Source: Bacteroidales bacterium UBA1173
GTDB lineage: Bacteria; Bacteroidota; Bacteroidia; Bacteroidales; F082
Reading direction: 5' to 3'
Length of the DNA: 64,000 bases
Assembly (NCBI GenBank): GCA_002311655.1
Contig: DBYZ01000004.1
Coordinates: 175,252-239,251 of the forward strand
Part shown: positions 44,806-53,008 of the stretch, in pieces
How positions within the stretch are numbered: the first letter of the stretch is position 1
Layout: each line of letters begins with the position of its first letter
Program-made: the position numbers and the translations under genes
The notes under the pieces: model-generated
What the model was told of the DNA's origin: nothing
Seen by the model: only the letters and a program-made list of their open reading frames with translations
Database searches by the model: none

Positions 44806-46422
44806 ATGAAAAAACATCTCGTCATAATTCTCGCGCTACTCTTTGCGCTCACCTCCTGCAACTCCGACCTCCGCAGGGCGAAACGCTATTACCATCAGGC
44901 GCAGGAAGTTGCGGGAAACGATCCCGACAGCGCCCTCATCCTCATCGACAGCGTGCTGAACATAAAGGTGTTTCTCGACGACGACATCCGCATGGATATG
45001 TCGCTGATGCAGGCAGAGGCGCTTTTTACTCATCCCGACGGCGAGCGACGGGAACTCTCCCAACGCATAAAAGCAAAGAAAATTTACACCATGCCCGAAC
45101 TTGAACGCTCCGCCGAGTATTTTGCCGAAAAAGGCGACTGCCTGAAAGCCTCCTATGGAGCACTCTATAGCGGATATGTGCTACATGAACTTCGCGACGA
45201 CGACGCTGCAATGATCTGTTTCAAAGATGCCGCAAAATATGCTGAGATTACTGGTGATTCACTGACTTATGCAAGAGCTAATTATAATGTTGCAAGATTG
45301 CTTTATCAAAAGTTTCTTGATGAAGAAGCCTTGCCTATTATAAAAACAGCTGATGCATATTTTGGGACTAAATATGACGAACGTGCATTGGCTCAAAACC
45401 TTATGTCATTGTCTTATTTTGACAAGAAAGATTATACTGGTGCTGAAAAATGCTTGAAACAAGGATTGTCTTATGCAAATAAAACTAATTCGAAATATGC
45501 ATGGCAGAAGCTTATGAACAATTATTCTGTTTGTTACCGCGAGCAAGGAAAATTTGATGAGGCAATAGCTTGTTTAAGGCCATTAAAGACAGAGGATACA
45601 ACCAAATTGGTTATGCATTATTTGAATTTTGGGAAAATATTTACAAAATATAGGCAATATGATTCAGCTGAGTTTTATTACAATAAAATACTCCCATATT
45701 TATCTTTTGATAATACCAGGATTGAGACTAAAGTTTCATCATATGATGCTATGTCCAATTTTGCCGAGTTGCAAAATGATTATCCACTGGCATTAAAATA
45801 TAGAAAAATACATGGATGGCTTAAATATCAAGTCCAAGATTCTCTACGCAAAGACAACTTATATCATATACAGCGTCAATATGATTACGAAACCTTGCAA
45901 AACACCATGAACCGCCGGATAATTTCAAATTATCGTATTGAAATGATGATGGCAGTGGTTATAATCATCGTTTTAGCGGTAGCTCTTGTTCTATATTATC
46001 GAATTATTCAGAAAAACAAGAAAGAAGCTGAAATGAAAGCCACGCTTTTGAGGGTTTTGAAAGATAACGAAAATCTCATCCAAGACAAATCCGATAACCT
46101 TGCGGAGAAACTACGGTCTATGCAGAGGCTTGAGATTCTTAGTAAAGACCATAAAGATAAATATCTGCTTGCTAATCTCGAGAATGAGATGTTCGGCGAC
46201 AAGAATCACTGGGAGGTTATGACCGATTTGTTCAACACAATATACCCAGGTCTTTATGATTCATTAAAAGAAAAATATCCCGATATGAGCGAGCTTGAAT
46301 GCAGGGTTTACATGCTCAACGATTTCAGGCTTTCGCGCATCGACGAGGCTTTGCTTCTCGATGTCAGCACCAGTGTGCTCGACAAAGCCCGCGGCAAAGT
46401 GAAAAAGCTTATTGAACAATAA
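44806..46422 (+). CDS. Lipoprotein-type TPR-membrane-HTH transcriptional regulator
   Basis: 538 residues, related in layout to the gene at 24658. The lipobox LTSC lies near residue 18, TPR-like helices about 100-340 (KYDERALAQNLMSLSYFDKKDY; ANYNVARLLYQKF), a membrane helix at about 380-398 (MAVVIIIVLAVALVLYY), and a cytoplasmic tail with an HTH candidate near 485-538 (SELECRVYMLNDFRLSRIDEALLLDVSTSVLDKARGKVKKL). The 5' quarter is GC-rich and the rest abruptly AT-rich (from about 45240), as in its paralog. It precedes a T9SS protein and ends in a strong terminator. Probably senses a periplasmic ligand; unknown. Confidence 0.75.
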   Translation: MKKHLVIILALLFALTSCNSDLRRAKRYYHQAQEVAGNDPDSALILIDSVLNIKVFLDDDIRMDMSLMQAEALFTHPDGERRELSQRIKAKKIYTMPELERSAEYFAEKGDCLKASYGALYSGYVLHELRDDDAAMICFKDAAKYAEITGDSLTYARANYNVARLLYQKFLDEEALPIIKTADAYFGTKYDERALAQNLMSLSYFDKKDYTGAEKCLKQGLSYANKTNSKYAWQKLMNNYSVCYREQGKFDEAIACLRPLKTEDTTKLVMHYLNFGKIFTKYRQYDSAEFYYNKILPYLSFDNTRIETKVSSYDAMSNFAELQNDYPLALKYRKIHGWLKYQVQDSLRKDNLYHIQRQYDYETLQNTMNRRIISNYRIEMMMAVVIIIVLAVALVLYYRIIQKNKKEAEMKATLLRVLKDNENLIQDKSDNLAEKLRSMQRLEILSKDHKDKYLLANLENEMFGDKNHWEVMTDLFNTIYPGLYDSLKEKYPDMSELECRVYMLNDFRLSRIDEALLLDVSTSVLDKARGKVKKLIEQ

Positions 46423-46475
46423 AAATAATTGTATTTCTCCCCCAAAAGTTTGGATGATCAAAATTCCATCTCATT

Positions 46476-46516
46476 AAAAATCAGCCGCTTACGCCATTTG
46501 TAAGCGGCTGATTTTT
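46476..46516 (+). terminator. Strong intrinsic terminator, 17-bp perfect stem
   Basis: The arm 46476-46492 (AAAAATCAGCCGCTTAC) pairs perfectly with 46500-46516 across a 7-nt loop and ends in a T-run. It also has an A-run on the left, so it may work on both strands. It ends the TPR-HTH regulator transcript. Confidence 0.95.
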
Positions 46517-46548
46517 TGGATGGCAGTTTGTATGGGACATTGTTGCGA

Positions 46549-46556
46549 TACTTTTG
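46549..46556 (+). promoter_or_regulatory. -7 box TACTTTTG for the first T9SS paralog
   Basis: The box has TTTG at 46527-46530 with an 18-nt spacer; the ATG at 46586 is 29 nt downstream. Confidence 0.6.
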
Positions 46557-46585
46557 CATCGTTCAACACAAAAAAATCTACAGCT

Positions 46586-48043
46586 ATGAAAAAGTTATTT
46601 ACAACAATCGCAATTTTAATGCTCGCATTGTCGGCTTCAGCGCAGAACTTCAATGTTTGGTATCACGACGGAAACGACGGGAACCTTCACCAGTGCTATA
46701 ACATCATTGAGATGAGCGACGGCAATTTTTTGGTCGATGACGATGTTTTCGAAGAAGTATGTGGAGGAAGTGATATAGGAATAAACTTGTTTAAAATAAC
46801 TCCTGAAGGGGTGGCGATAGACTCCGCTTTCATACCTGGCTCTATGTTCAGGATTAACAGCGGCTTCCCGAAATTACGTGACCCATTCAATGACAACAGA
46901 AATATTTTCACTTCTTTTTACAATGAAAATGGCGTCGCTCATTATAAAGCCTTGTATATCAATGACAATCTTGAAATTGTAAACGAAATCGACACTGAGC
47001 TTGACATCAACGGCACAATAGGTACCGATTTCAGGGCTTTCATAAATCATAACAACGACATCGTGATTCACGGCTGCGACAGCGACACCACCGAGCGTTT
47101 TATTGTTGTCGGTCTTGACGGCACAACAAAATTTGTCTCGCAGTCGATTGAGAAAAAATACTATGTGCTGGCTCAACGTCCGTTTTTCATGATAAATAAA
47201 GACATCGTACGTTATGGCTTTATAACTTTGCATCGCACTTCGAGTGGTGACTGGGTGTATATCGAAGTTTACGACGAGGAGTTTAACCGAATAGAAGAAC
47301 ACAAAATTGGAAATATCGGCCAATATACATATATCCGGTTCTATGCTCACATGCGCGGCAGCTATCTTGACGATGGGCATTTTCTGCTTACGGCTCCGGC
47401 AGATGACCAATTCCTTAATGATTTTAATATTCTTATAAAATTCGACAACAATTTCCAAGTCATTGAGAAGTTCCAGTTTGGTGATTCTTATAATGATTAT
47501 TTGATGCCACAGAACATTGCTGTGACCGATGACGGCAGAATTTATGTTGTTTGGTCTGATAATAAACAGGGGAAGCGTGAACTCACTGTCGAATGCCTCG
47601 ATTTCGACCTGAATTTATTGGATGAGGTGGTTTGTCTCAGTTATAGGGAGATAGTCAATTTCGGGCTGGTTGTGCGTGAAAACGGCGGATTGGCATTAAG
47701 CGGCTGGCTTTATGATTCCACTTATCAGTATTACGACTCATCAAAAATTTACGCCGTGGTATTTGATGAAACATTATCCTCACCGGAAATCTCATTTTTA
47801 AGAAATCCTTTCGTGTGCTATCCCAACCCGGCAAAAGACGTTGTGAATATCAATTTTGCAGATGACACCGAATGCCAATCCGTCGCAATCTATTCCATTG
47901 ACGGCCGCCTTGTTGTAGAGACGTTTCCCGAAGTGTCTCAATCATCAACCATCAACATCGCCAGCCTCACTCCAGGTTTATACTTATTTAAAGTGCGAAT
48001 GAACGATGGAAAAGAATTTTCAGAAAAGATTGTTGTGAAATAA
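46586..48043 (+). CDS. Secreted protein with T9SS sorting domain (paralog A)
   Basis: 485 residues from MKKLFTTIAILMLALSASAQ, a clear signal peptide. The middle looks like a beta-propeller-like repeat region (VTDDGRIYVVWSDNKQGKRELTVECLDFDLNL; LVVRENGGLALSGWLYDS). The C-terminal sorting domain (CYPNPAKDVVNINF ... IYSIDGRLVVETFPEVSQSS ... LTPGLYLFKVRMNDGKEFSEKIVVK) is typical of type A T9SS cargo. Residues within it are encoded by the GAGACGTTTC palindrome. It is closely similar to the gene at 51557, with runs of nearly identical DNA. Preceded by the TPR-HTH regulator and a strong terminator. Confidence 0.82.
   Translation: MKKLFTTIAILMLALSASAQNFNVWYHDGNDGNLHQCYNIIEMSDGNFLVDDDVFEEVCGGSDIGINLFKITPEGVAIDSAFIPGSMFRINSGFPKLRDPFNDNRNIFTSFYNENGVAHYKALYINDNLEIVNEIDTELDINGTIGTDFRAFINHNNDIVIHGCDSDTTERFIVVGLDGTTKFVSQSIEKKYYVLAQRPFFMINKDIVRYGFITLHRTSSGDWVYIEVYDEEFNRIEEHKIGNIGQYTYIRFYAHMRGSYLDDGHFLLTAPADDQFLNDFNILIKFDNNFQVIEKFQFGDSYNDYLMPQNIAVTDDGRIYVVWSDNKQGKRELTVECLDFDLNLLDEVVCLSYREIVNFGLVVRENGGLALSGWLYDSTYQYYDSSKIYAVVFDETLSSPEISFLRNPFVCYPNPAKDVVNINFADDTECQSVAIYSIDGRLVVETFPEVSQSSTINIASLTPGLYLFKVRMNDGKEFSEKIVVK
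47918..47939. repeat. In-frame palindromic repeat, diverged copy
   Basis: GAGACGTTTC-CC-GAAGTGTCTC, two bases off the perfect palindrome seen at 52883. Translated as ETFPEVS in the sorting domain of paralog A. Confidence 0.75.
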
Positions 48044-48076
48044 TTTTTCACAGGTTCAATTTTACTCTCATTTTTC

Positions 48077-48108
48077 GCTGTGCGGAGCGCAGCTCCGCAC
48101 AGCATTTT
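48077..48108 (+). terminator. Intrinsic terminator, 12-bp GC-rich stem
   Basis: GCTGTGCGGAGC (48077-48088) pairs perfectly with GCTCCGCACAGC (48092-48103) across 3 nt and is followed by ATTTTT. It ends the T9SS paralog A transcript. Confidence 0.92.
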
Positions 48109-48198
48109 TCCAACAAAATTCCAGTGATATTCCTGCCATTTGTCGTATTAAATTTTTAATTTTGCAAAACAATATTCATTAACAATTTTACAACTATG
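48105..48198. repeat. Duplicated upstream segment (copy 1)
   Basis: About 90 bp beginning TTTTTCCAACAAAATTCCAG and running to the start codon of the gene at 48196 is nearly repeated at 51464-51559, upstream of the second T9SS paralog. Confidence 0.75.
48157..48164 (+). promoter_or_regulatory. -7 box TAATTTTG for the small membrane protein operon
   Basis: A perfect box 31 nt before the ATG at 48196, inside the duplicated upstream segment. In the second copy the same place reads GAAATTTG. Confidence 0.5.
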
Positions 48199-48405
48199 AA
48201 AAAATATCTTGAGATTGCCCTGATGAGCGGTGTTGGCGTTCTTGTAAGCTTCTTGTTCAGTCGATTGCTTAAGTATTATAGCGTTGAATACGATGTCTTG
48301 CTGGAAATCATATCCATCCTGACAATCGTGCTTATAGCATCCGTTTGGGCTGGTATAAAGAACTTATCACGTATAAAGGACTTATCACGAAATAGAACAA
48401 AGTAA
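48196..48405 (+). CDS. Small two-helix membrane protein
   Basis: 69 residues with two hydrophobic segments (about 6-22 EIALMSGVGVLVSFLFS and 35-55 LLEIISILTIVLIASVWAG) and a basic C-terminus (NLSRIKDLSRNRTK). No family recognised. It has its own promoter box and is followed after 5 bases by a TlpA-like lipoprotein gene, so it is likely the first gene of that operon. A real gene is favoured by the placement and start context, but the size makes this uncertain. Confidence 0.55.
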   Translation: MKKYLEIALMSGVGVLVSFLFSRLLKYYSVEYDVLLEIISILTIVLIASVWAGIKNLSRIKDLSRNRTK

Positions 48406-48410
48406 GGCAC

Positions 48411-49649
48411 ATGAAAAATCCATTAACTATATTCTTGGCACTAATCATAGCAATCGCTTTTGCAAGCTGCAATAGCAAACCTTCTGCCAAACAAGTGATT
48501 GGCAAATCCTATAAAAAATGCCAATTAATCAAAAGCGGACATTATGAGATGTCGAGAAAGATGAAATACATGTCTGATAAAGACACACTAATATCTCACT
48601 ATACTTGCGATTTCAAGAAAATGCCCGATGACACGATTTATGGCGTCTATTTTTCTTCGTGCGACGAATATCCTGGGAACGAATATTTCAGTAAAGTCAA
48701 TTATCTTTACACTGGCGATGAGTTCGTTCAATATGACGATACGGTTGGAACCGTAATTTCTTGTGCACTTTGGTCTGATATTATTAACAGAGGTAAGCAT
48801 AACCGCACTTTTTACACCCCTTTAGTCAGAAAAGATAGCTATCCGCTCACGAATAATTTTAAATTGCTTGACAAGGACTATTCATACGAGCTTTCGGAAA
48901 CTTGTCTTGATGAAAAACCATGTCATTTTGTTAAGATTCTTTCCAATAATCTTGAAGACGATGATGAAGAAGTATTTGGCATAAAAACTTTCAGATATGA
49001 AATAAACATTTGGATTGATAAAGACGATTATTTGCCATTGCAATATTCCGTGACTTTTGACATGGTACAGCAAAACGACACAATGTACCAATATGAAGAA
49101 TGTAAGCTGTTGAATTTCAATGAAGACTATGAAGAAAACAATCTGACTTTGGAATCTGTTCCGGAAGATGTCGTTCTGAGCGATTATGAGCCATATCAAG
49201 CTCAGGAACCACTTCCTGAAGGCTCTCCGGCACCTGATTGGTCGTTGCCGACAATAGACGGAGACTTGGTTCATCTTGCCGATTTGAAAGGCGGCGTTGT
49301 TATGCTCGATATCTTTTATAAATCATGTGCTCCGTGCTGTGCAGCTTTGCCGTTTTTACAAAGTCTTCATGAAAAATACCATGATAAAGGTTTCATCATG
49401 ATAGGCATCGACCCGATTGACGACCCGATGAAGGACGAAATGGCGGGTTTTCTTACGAAACGAGGCATAACATACACCATTCTTTTCGCTGAACGTGATT
49501 TTTCAGATTTTTATAGAATTGAAGGATATCCGACCTTGCTTTTGCTCGACAGGGAAGGGAACATTTTGATGAATCAATGCGGATACAGCAGCCAACACGA
49601 GGAAATGTTTGAAAAAATCATTGTCGAAGCCTTGGAAAGCAAGAATTAA
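48411..49649 (+). CDS. TlpA-like thioredoxin-fold lipoprotein
   Basis: 412 residues. The lipobox FASC followed by NSKP marks a lipoprotein. The N-terminal 270 residues are a poorly characterised beta-rich region with several Cys. The C-terminal thioredoxin fold (about 275-412) begins PEGSPAPDWSLPTIDGDLVHLADLKGG and carries the redox motif KSCAPCC (CxxC with an extra Cys) and a cis-Pro loop EGYPTLLLL. It is predicted to reduce or isomerise disulfides in periplasmic proteins. The N-region could be a client or substrate-binding domain; inference only. Confidence 0.82.
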   Translation: MKNPLTIFLALIIAIAFASCNSKPSAKQVIGKSYKKCQLIKSGHYEMSRKMKYMSDKDTLISHYTCDFKKMPDDTIYGVYFSSCDEYPGNEYFSKVNYLYTGDEFVQYDDTVGTVISCALWSDIINRGKHNRTFYTPLVRKDSYPLTNNFKLLDKDYSYELSETCLDEKPCHFVKILSNNLEDDDEEVFGIKTFRYEINIWIDKDDYLPLQYSVTFDMVQQNDTMYQYEECKLLNFNEDYEENNLTLESVPEDVVLSDYEPYQAQEPLPEGSPAPDWSLPTIDGDLVHLADLKGGVVMLDIFYKSCAPCCAALPFLQSLHEKYHDKGFIMIGIDPIDDPMKDEMAGFLTKRGITYTILFAERDFSDFYRIEGYPTLLLLDREGNILMNQCGYSSQHEEMFEKIIVEALESKN

Positions 49650-49662
49650 AACATTCAACATA

Positions 49663-50832
49663 ATGAAAAAGCATCTGATAATCATAACAGTAGCATTGAT
49701 AGTATCAATATTATTGTCAAGTTGTGGCACTTTGTCATTCCAATTGCGAAACTTTAAAAAAGTTAAAAGCACTTATACAAGCTCCATAAGTAATAACGAA
49801 CCTATAAATTTCGTGGTAAAAAATAATAGGATGTTGGCTCAAGCAACAATAAACGGCGAACCAGATACTGTTTTGCTGGACACTGGCGACAGTCAAGGTT
49901 TGACATATTTCCATAATCTTTCGGAAAAAACCGACGACTACTCTAAGTTGAAATTACAAAGTGCGCATAAAAAATCCATAGTCTATGCAAAAATGGACAC
50001 CGTCAACGTTCAATTCTATTATTTCCATAATACATTAAAACTCGACATTTGCGTAAATTACGACAACCCTTGCGGAAATGCAATATCCGATTATCCCGTA
50101 CTTGGAAACGATGCCATTTTCGCCTTTCAATTCACGAATTCTAAAATGAGTTTGAGTTTTACAGATCAGAAAATATCTTATTACAAATACAATGACGATA
50201 CATCATTTAATATGACCGGTTATAAACCAATGAAATGCGGCTTTTCTTGGAAGCAAAACGTTTTATATGTCTATCCGATTATTGGAGGAGTGGAATACAA
50301 ATGCCTTTTTGACACAGGCAACAATAAATACATATTATTACAAAACAAAGGCAAAAAAGTACAAAAGCGTGATGGCGATATAATTCTGGAAGGAGCATTT
50401 GGCGTTGCTACATCAGGAATAGCAGAGGCTGGCGAGATGATTGTAAGACCAGATGAGACAGTTACTCTCGGTGACGAAGATTTCAAAGCCACGGTTATGT
50501 ATCTTTCTTATATTGTGGTTGGTAACATGGGCATGCAGTTTATCCAACGATTCGACTGGTTCTATGATCGTGTAAAAAATGTGTTGTATTATAAACCTCG
50601 TGATGTCGAAGAAAACAAGTTTAATATAGATCAACCATACAAGGTTCTCGCGACAAACGATGGTCTTATGATTGTCAGCCGCATCGTTGATGATAAAAAC
50701 ACTCTGAGATTTGGCGACATCATCACCTCAGTCAACGGCGAAAAAATAACCGCCAAAAACATCTGTCACTACAACGAATTATTGAATAACACACAAGATT
50801 GGAATCAATTTGAAATTGAGATAATTCATTAA
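49663..50832 (+). CDS. Retropepsin-like aspartic protease lipoprotein with PDZ-like C-domain
   Basis: 389 residues from MKKHLIIITVALIVS, lipobox LSSC. Two retropepsin-like halves are visible: one with DTVLLDTGDSQG (about residue 74) and one with YKCLFDTGNNKY (about 206). A PDZ-like region lies at the C-terminus (GLMIVSRIVDDKNTLRFGDIITSVNGEKI). Two-domain aspartyl proteases of this type occur in Bacteroidota; the substrate is unknown. The start is 13 bases after the TlpA-like stop (the longer frame overlaps that gene), and its end overlaps by 4 bases the end of the convergent HTH gene. Confidence 0.78.
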   Translation: MKKHLIIITVALIVSILLSSCGTLSFQLRNFKKVKSTYTSSISNNEPINFVVKNNRMLAQATINGEPDTVLLDTGDSQGLTYFHNLSEKTDDYSKLKLQSAHKKSIVYAKMDTVNVQFYYFHNTLKLDICVNYDNPCGNAISDYPVLGNDAIFAFQFTNSKMSLSFTDQKISYYKYNDDTSFNMTGYKPMKCGFSWKQNVLYVYPIIGGVEYKCLFDTGNNKYILLQNKGKKVQKRDGDIILEGAFGVATSGIAEAGEMIVRPDETVTLGDEDFKATVMYLSYIVVGNMGMQFIQRFDWFYDRVKNVLYYKPRDVEENKFNIDQPYKVLATNDGLMIVSRIVDDKNTLRFGDIITSVNGEKITAKNICHYNELLNNTQDWNQFEIEIIH

Positions 50833-51407
50833 AACCCCTCAAAAATCGCATCCAAAGTCCTTTTGTCGGACTTGAAGCCCAGCAATTCCTTTATTTTCTG
50901 CTTCCTTTTGAAAATTGCGCTTTGCGAAACGCAATATATCTCCGACAATTCCAATGTCGTTAAGCGGGATTTCACCAAACAGCAAAACCGCAGATCTTTC
51001 TCATTCAAATCTGACTTCTTCAAGAAATCGGAAAACGAAGCGAAAATTTGCAAGACCGTTTCGCTTAACTCATTGGTTTCCTGCTCGCTAACAGCTTCAA
51101 AGACAGGCTTTTTGTTCGCCGAATAATAACCTTTTTCGTGCATCAGCTTGTAAATGTCGGTTTGCTTAAACTGATTATATGACGAGGCTTTCTTTGAATA
51201 TCTCTTTCGTGTAAATAACCACAGGCACAAAATAATAACAAGCGCAATTATTCCATTAACCAATAATTTTTGCGTTGTGGGGCTTTTCTGCTCTTCAATT
51301 TGCAATTGATAATAAAATGTTCCTGTTACGGTATCTCTTGTAGCCGTAATACTCTCTATCGGTTCCTGTAAATGAAAAACAATAGATGGTTTGATCGTGT
51401 CGTTCAT
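50829..51407 (-). CDS. Small membrane-anchored HTH regulator (no TPR domain)
   Basis: 192 residues. About 46 extracytoplasmic residues are followed by a membrane helix (about 47-66 KLLVNGIIALVIILCLWLF) and a cytoplasmic tail with an HTH candidate near 120-175 (LNEKDLRFCCLVKSRLTTLELSEIYCVSQSAIFKRKQKIKELL). The tail is related in arrangement to those of the regulators at 24658 and 44806, but the TPR sensor and lipobox are missing. It may be a truncated relative or a natural short form. It is divergent from the second T9SS paralog, and its stop overlaps that of the retropepsin gene. Confidence 0.7.
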   Translation of the reverse strand: MNDTIKPSIVFHLQEPIESITATRDTVTGTFYYQLQIEEQKSPTTQKLLVNGIIALVIILCLWLFTRKRYSKKASSYNQFKQTDIYKLMHEKGYYSANKKPVFEAVSEQETNELSETVLQIFASFSDFLKKSDLNEKDLRFCCLVKSRLTTLELSEIYCVSQSAIFKRKQKIKELLGFKSDKRTLDAIFEGF

Positions 51408-51421
51408 ATCAATTTTTTTTG

Positions 51422-51429
51422 CAAAAATA
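51422..51429 (-). promoter_or_regulatory. -7 box TATTTTTG for the small HTH regulator
   Basis: A perfect box on the minus strand, 14 nt before the ATG at 51407, in the 149-bp divergent region with the T9SS paralog B. Confidence 0.5.
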
Positions 51430-51463
51430 CTACATTATAAAAGTCAAAAATGCGATTCCAAAA

Positions 51464-51559
51464 CTTTTCCAACAAAATTCCAGTGATATTCCAGCCATTT
51501 GTTGTGTTTTATCTTGAAATTTGCAAAAACAATATTTATTAACTAATTTTACAGCTATG
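51464..51559. repeat. Duplicated upstream segment (copy 2)
   Basis: Nearly repeats 48105-48198 (TTTTCCAACAAAATTCCAG, GTGATATTCC, AACAATATT-ATTAAC-AATTTTACA). It contains the promoter region of paralog B, and resembles the upstream of the small membrane protein gene rather than that of paralog A. Confidence 0.75.
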
Positions 51560-53008
51560 AAAAAGTTATTTACAACAATCGCAATTTTAATGCTCGCATT
51601 AGCGGCATCAGCGCAGAATTACAATGTTTGGGAACACAACAACTATGACGGCAACACTCACCAGTGTTACGACATCATAGAGTTGAGCGACGGCAATTTC
51701 ATGGTCGATGAAGATGTGTTCAGCGATTATGGCGACGACACTGGCATTATACTTTATAAAATCACCCCTGAAGGAATCGCTGTAGATTCAGCTTTCATAT
51801 CAGCTGAAATGCTGAATATCAACAGCGGCTTCCCGAAATTACGCGACCCATTCAATGACAACAGTAATATTTTCACTTCTTTCTACAATGAAGATGGTGC
51901 CGCTCATTACAAAGCATTATATATAAACGACAATTTGGAAATCACAGGTGAGGTTGTGGCGGAACTTGACATTGATGGCACAATAGGCTCCGATTTCAGG
52001 GCTTTCATAAATCATAACAACGACATCGTTATTCACGACATTGACGGTAATGGCAGTGAGCGTTTTTATATTATAGGTCTCGATGGCACGACAAAATTCG
52101 TATCGCAACCGGTTGAAAAAAAATACTATATGTTAGCTCAACGTCCGTTTTTCATGATAAATAAAGACATCGTACGTTACGGCTTTATAACTTTGCATCG
52201 CACATCGAGTGGAGACTGGGTGTATATCGAAGTTTACGACGAGGAGTTTAACCGCATCGAAGAGCACAAAATTAACACTGCCGGTCAATACACTTATGTC
52301 AGCTACTATGCTCATATGTGCGGCAGTTATCTTGATGAAGGGCATTTCCTCTTGACAGCTCCGGCTTCAGATCAATACAATAATCATTTTAATGTCCTCG
52401 TCAAATTCGACAACGATTTTCAGGTTGTTGGAAAATTCCAGTTTGCCGATAGCCCTTGGGATTATCTGATGAAAAAGAATCTTGCAGTAACAGATGACGG
52501 CCGGATATATGTTGTGTGGGTTGATAAAGTAGGTGATTACGAAAGGAACCTGATTATTGATTGCCTGGATTTTGACTTGAATCTAAAAGATGAAGCACGT
52601 TGTTTGAGTATTCTGAATATTGTAAATTCCGGATTAGCAGTGAGGTCTAATGGCGGATTGGCATTATGTGGCTGGGGTTATAAATCCGATGCCTATTATT
52701 ATGAGTCATCATACATATATGCTGTCGTTTTTAATGAATATTTTTCAACATCGGAAATTGCAGCTTCGACAAAGCCATTCCTCTGCTATCCGAACCCGGC
52801 AAAAGACTTTGTCCACATAGAGTTCTCAGAGAATTCCGATTGCCAATCAATTGAAATATATTCCATCGACGGTCGCCTTGTTGAGACGTTTCCCGAAACG
52901 TCTCAATCATCAACCATCAACATCGCCAACCTCACCCCAGGTTTATACCTGATCAAAGTGCGAATGAACGACGGCTCGGAGTTCACGGAGCGTATTGTTA
53001 AAGAATGA
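51557..53008 (+). CDS. Secreted protein with T9SS sorting domain (paralog B)
   Basis: 483 residues from MKKLFTTIAILMLALAASAQ. It is closely similar to paralog A at 46586 over its whole length, with the repeated strands (VTDDGRIYVVWVDK; LAVRSNGGLALCGWGYKS) and the sorting domain (CYPNPAKDFVHIEF ... IYSIDGRLVETFPETSQSS ... LTPGLYLIKVRMNDGSEFTERIVKE). The palindromic repeat at 52883-52904 encodes ETFPETS within it. The next gene overlaps its stop by ATGA. Function unknown; exported to the surface by T9SS. Confidence 0.82.
   Translation: MKKLFTTIAILMLALAASAQNYNVWEHNNYDGNTHQCYDIIELSDGNFMVDEDVFSDYGDDTGIILYKITPEGIAVDSAFISAEMLNINSGFPKLRDPFNDNSNIFTSFYNEDGAAHYKALYINDNLEITGEVVAELDIDGTIGSDFRAFINHNNDIVIHDIDGNGSERFYIIGLDGTTKFVSQPVEKKYYMLAQRPFFMINKDIVRYGFITLHRTSSGDWVYIEVYDEEFNRIEEHKINTAGQYTYVSYYAHMCGSYLDEGHFLLTAPASDQYNNHFNVLVKFDNDFQVVGKFQFADSPWDYLMKKNLAVTDDGRIYVVWVDKVGDYERNLIIDCLDFDLNLKDEARCLSILNIVNSGLAVRSNGGLALCGWGYKSDAYYYESSYIYAVVFNEYFSTSEIAASTKPFLCYPNPAKDFVHIEFSENSDCQSIEIYSIDGRLVETFPETSQSSTINIANLTPGLYLIKVRMNDGSEFTERIVKE
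52883..52904. repeat. In-frame palindromic repeat GAGACGTTTC-CC-GAAACGTCTC
   Basis: Perfect 10-bp arms within the sorting domain of paralog B, read as ETFPETS. Same palindrome as in the regulator at 24931 and, with two changes, in paralog A at 47918. Confidence 0.85.
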
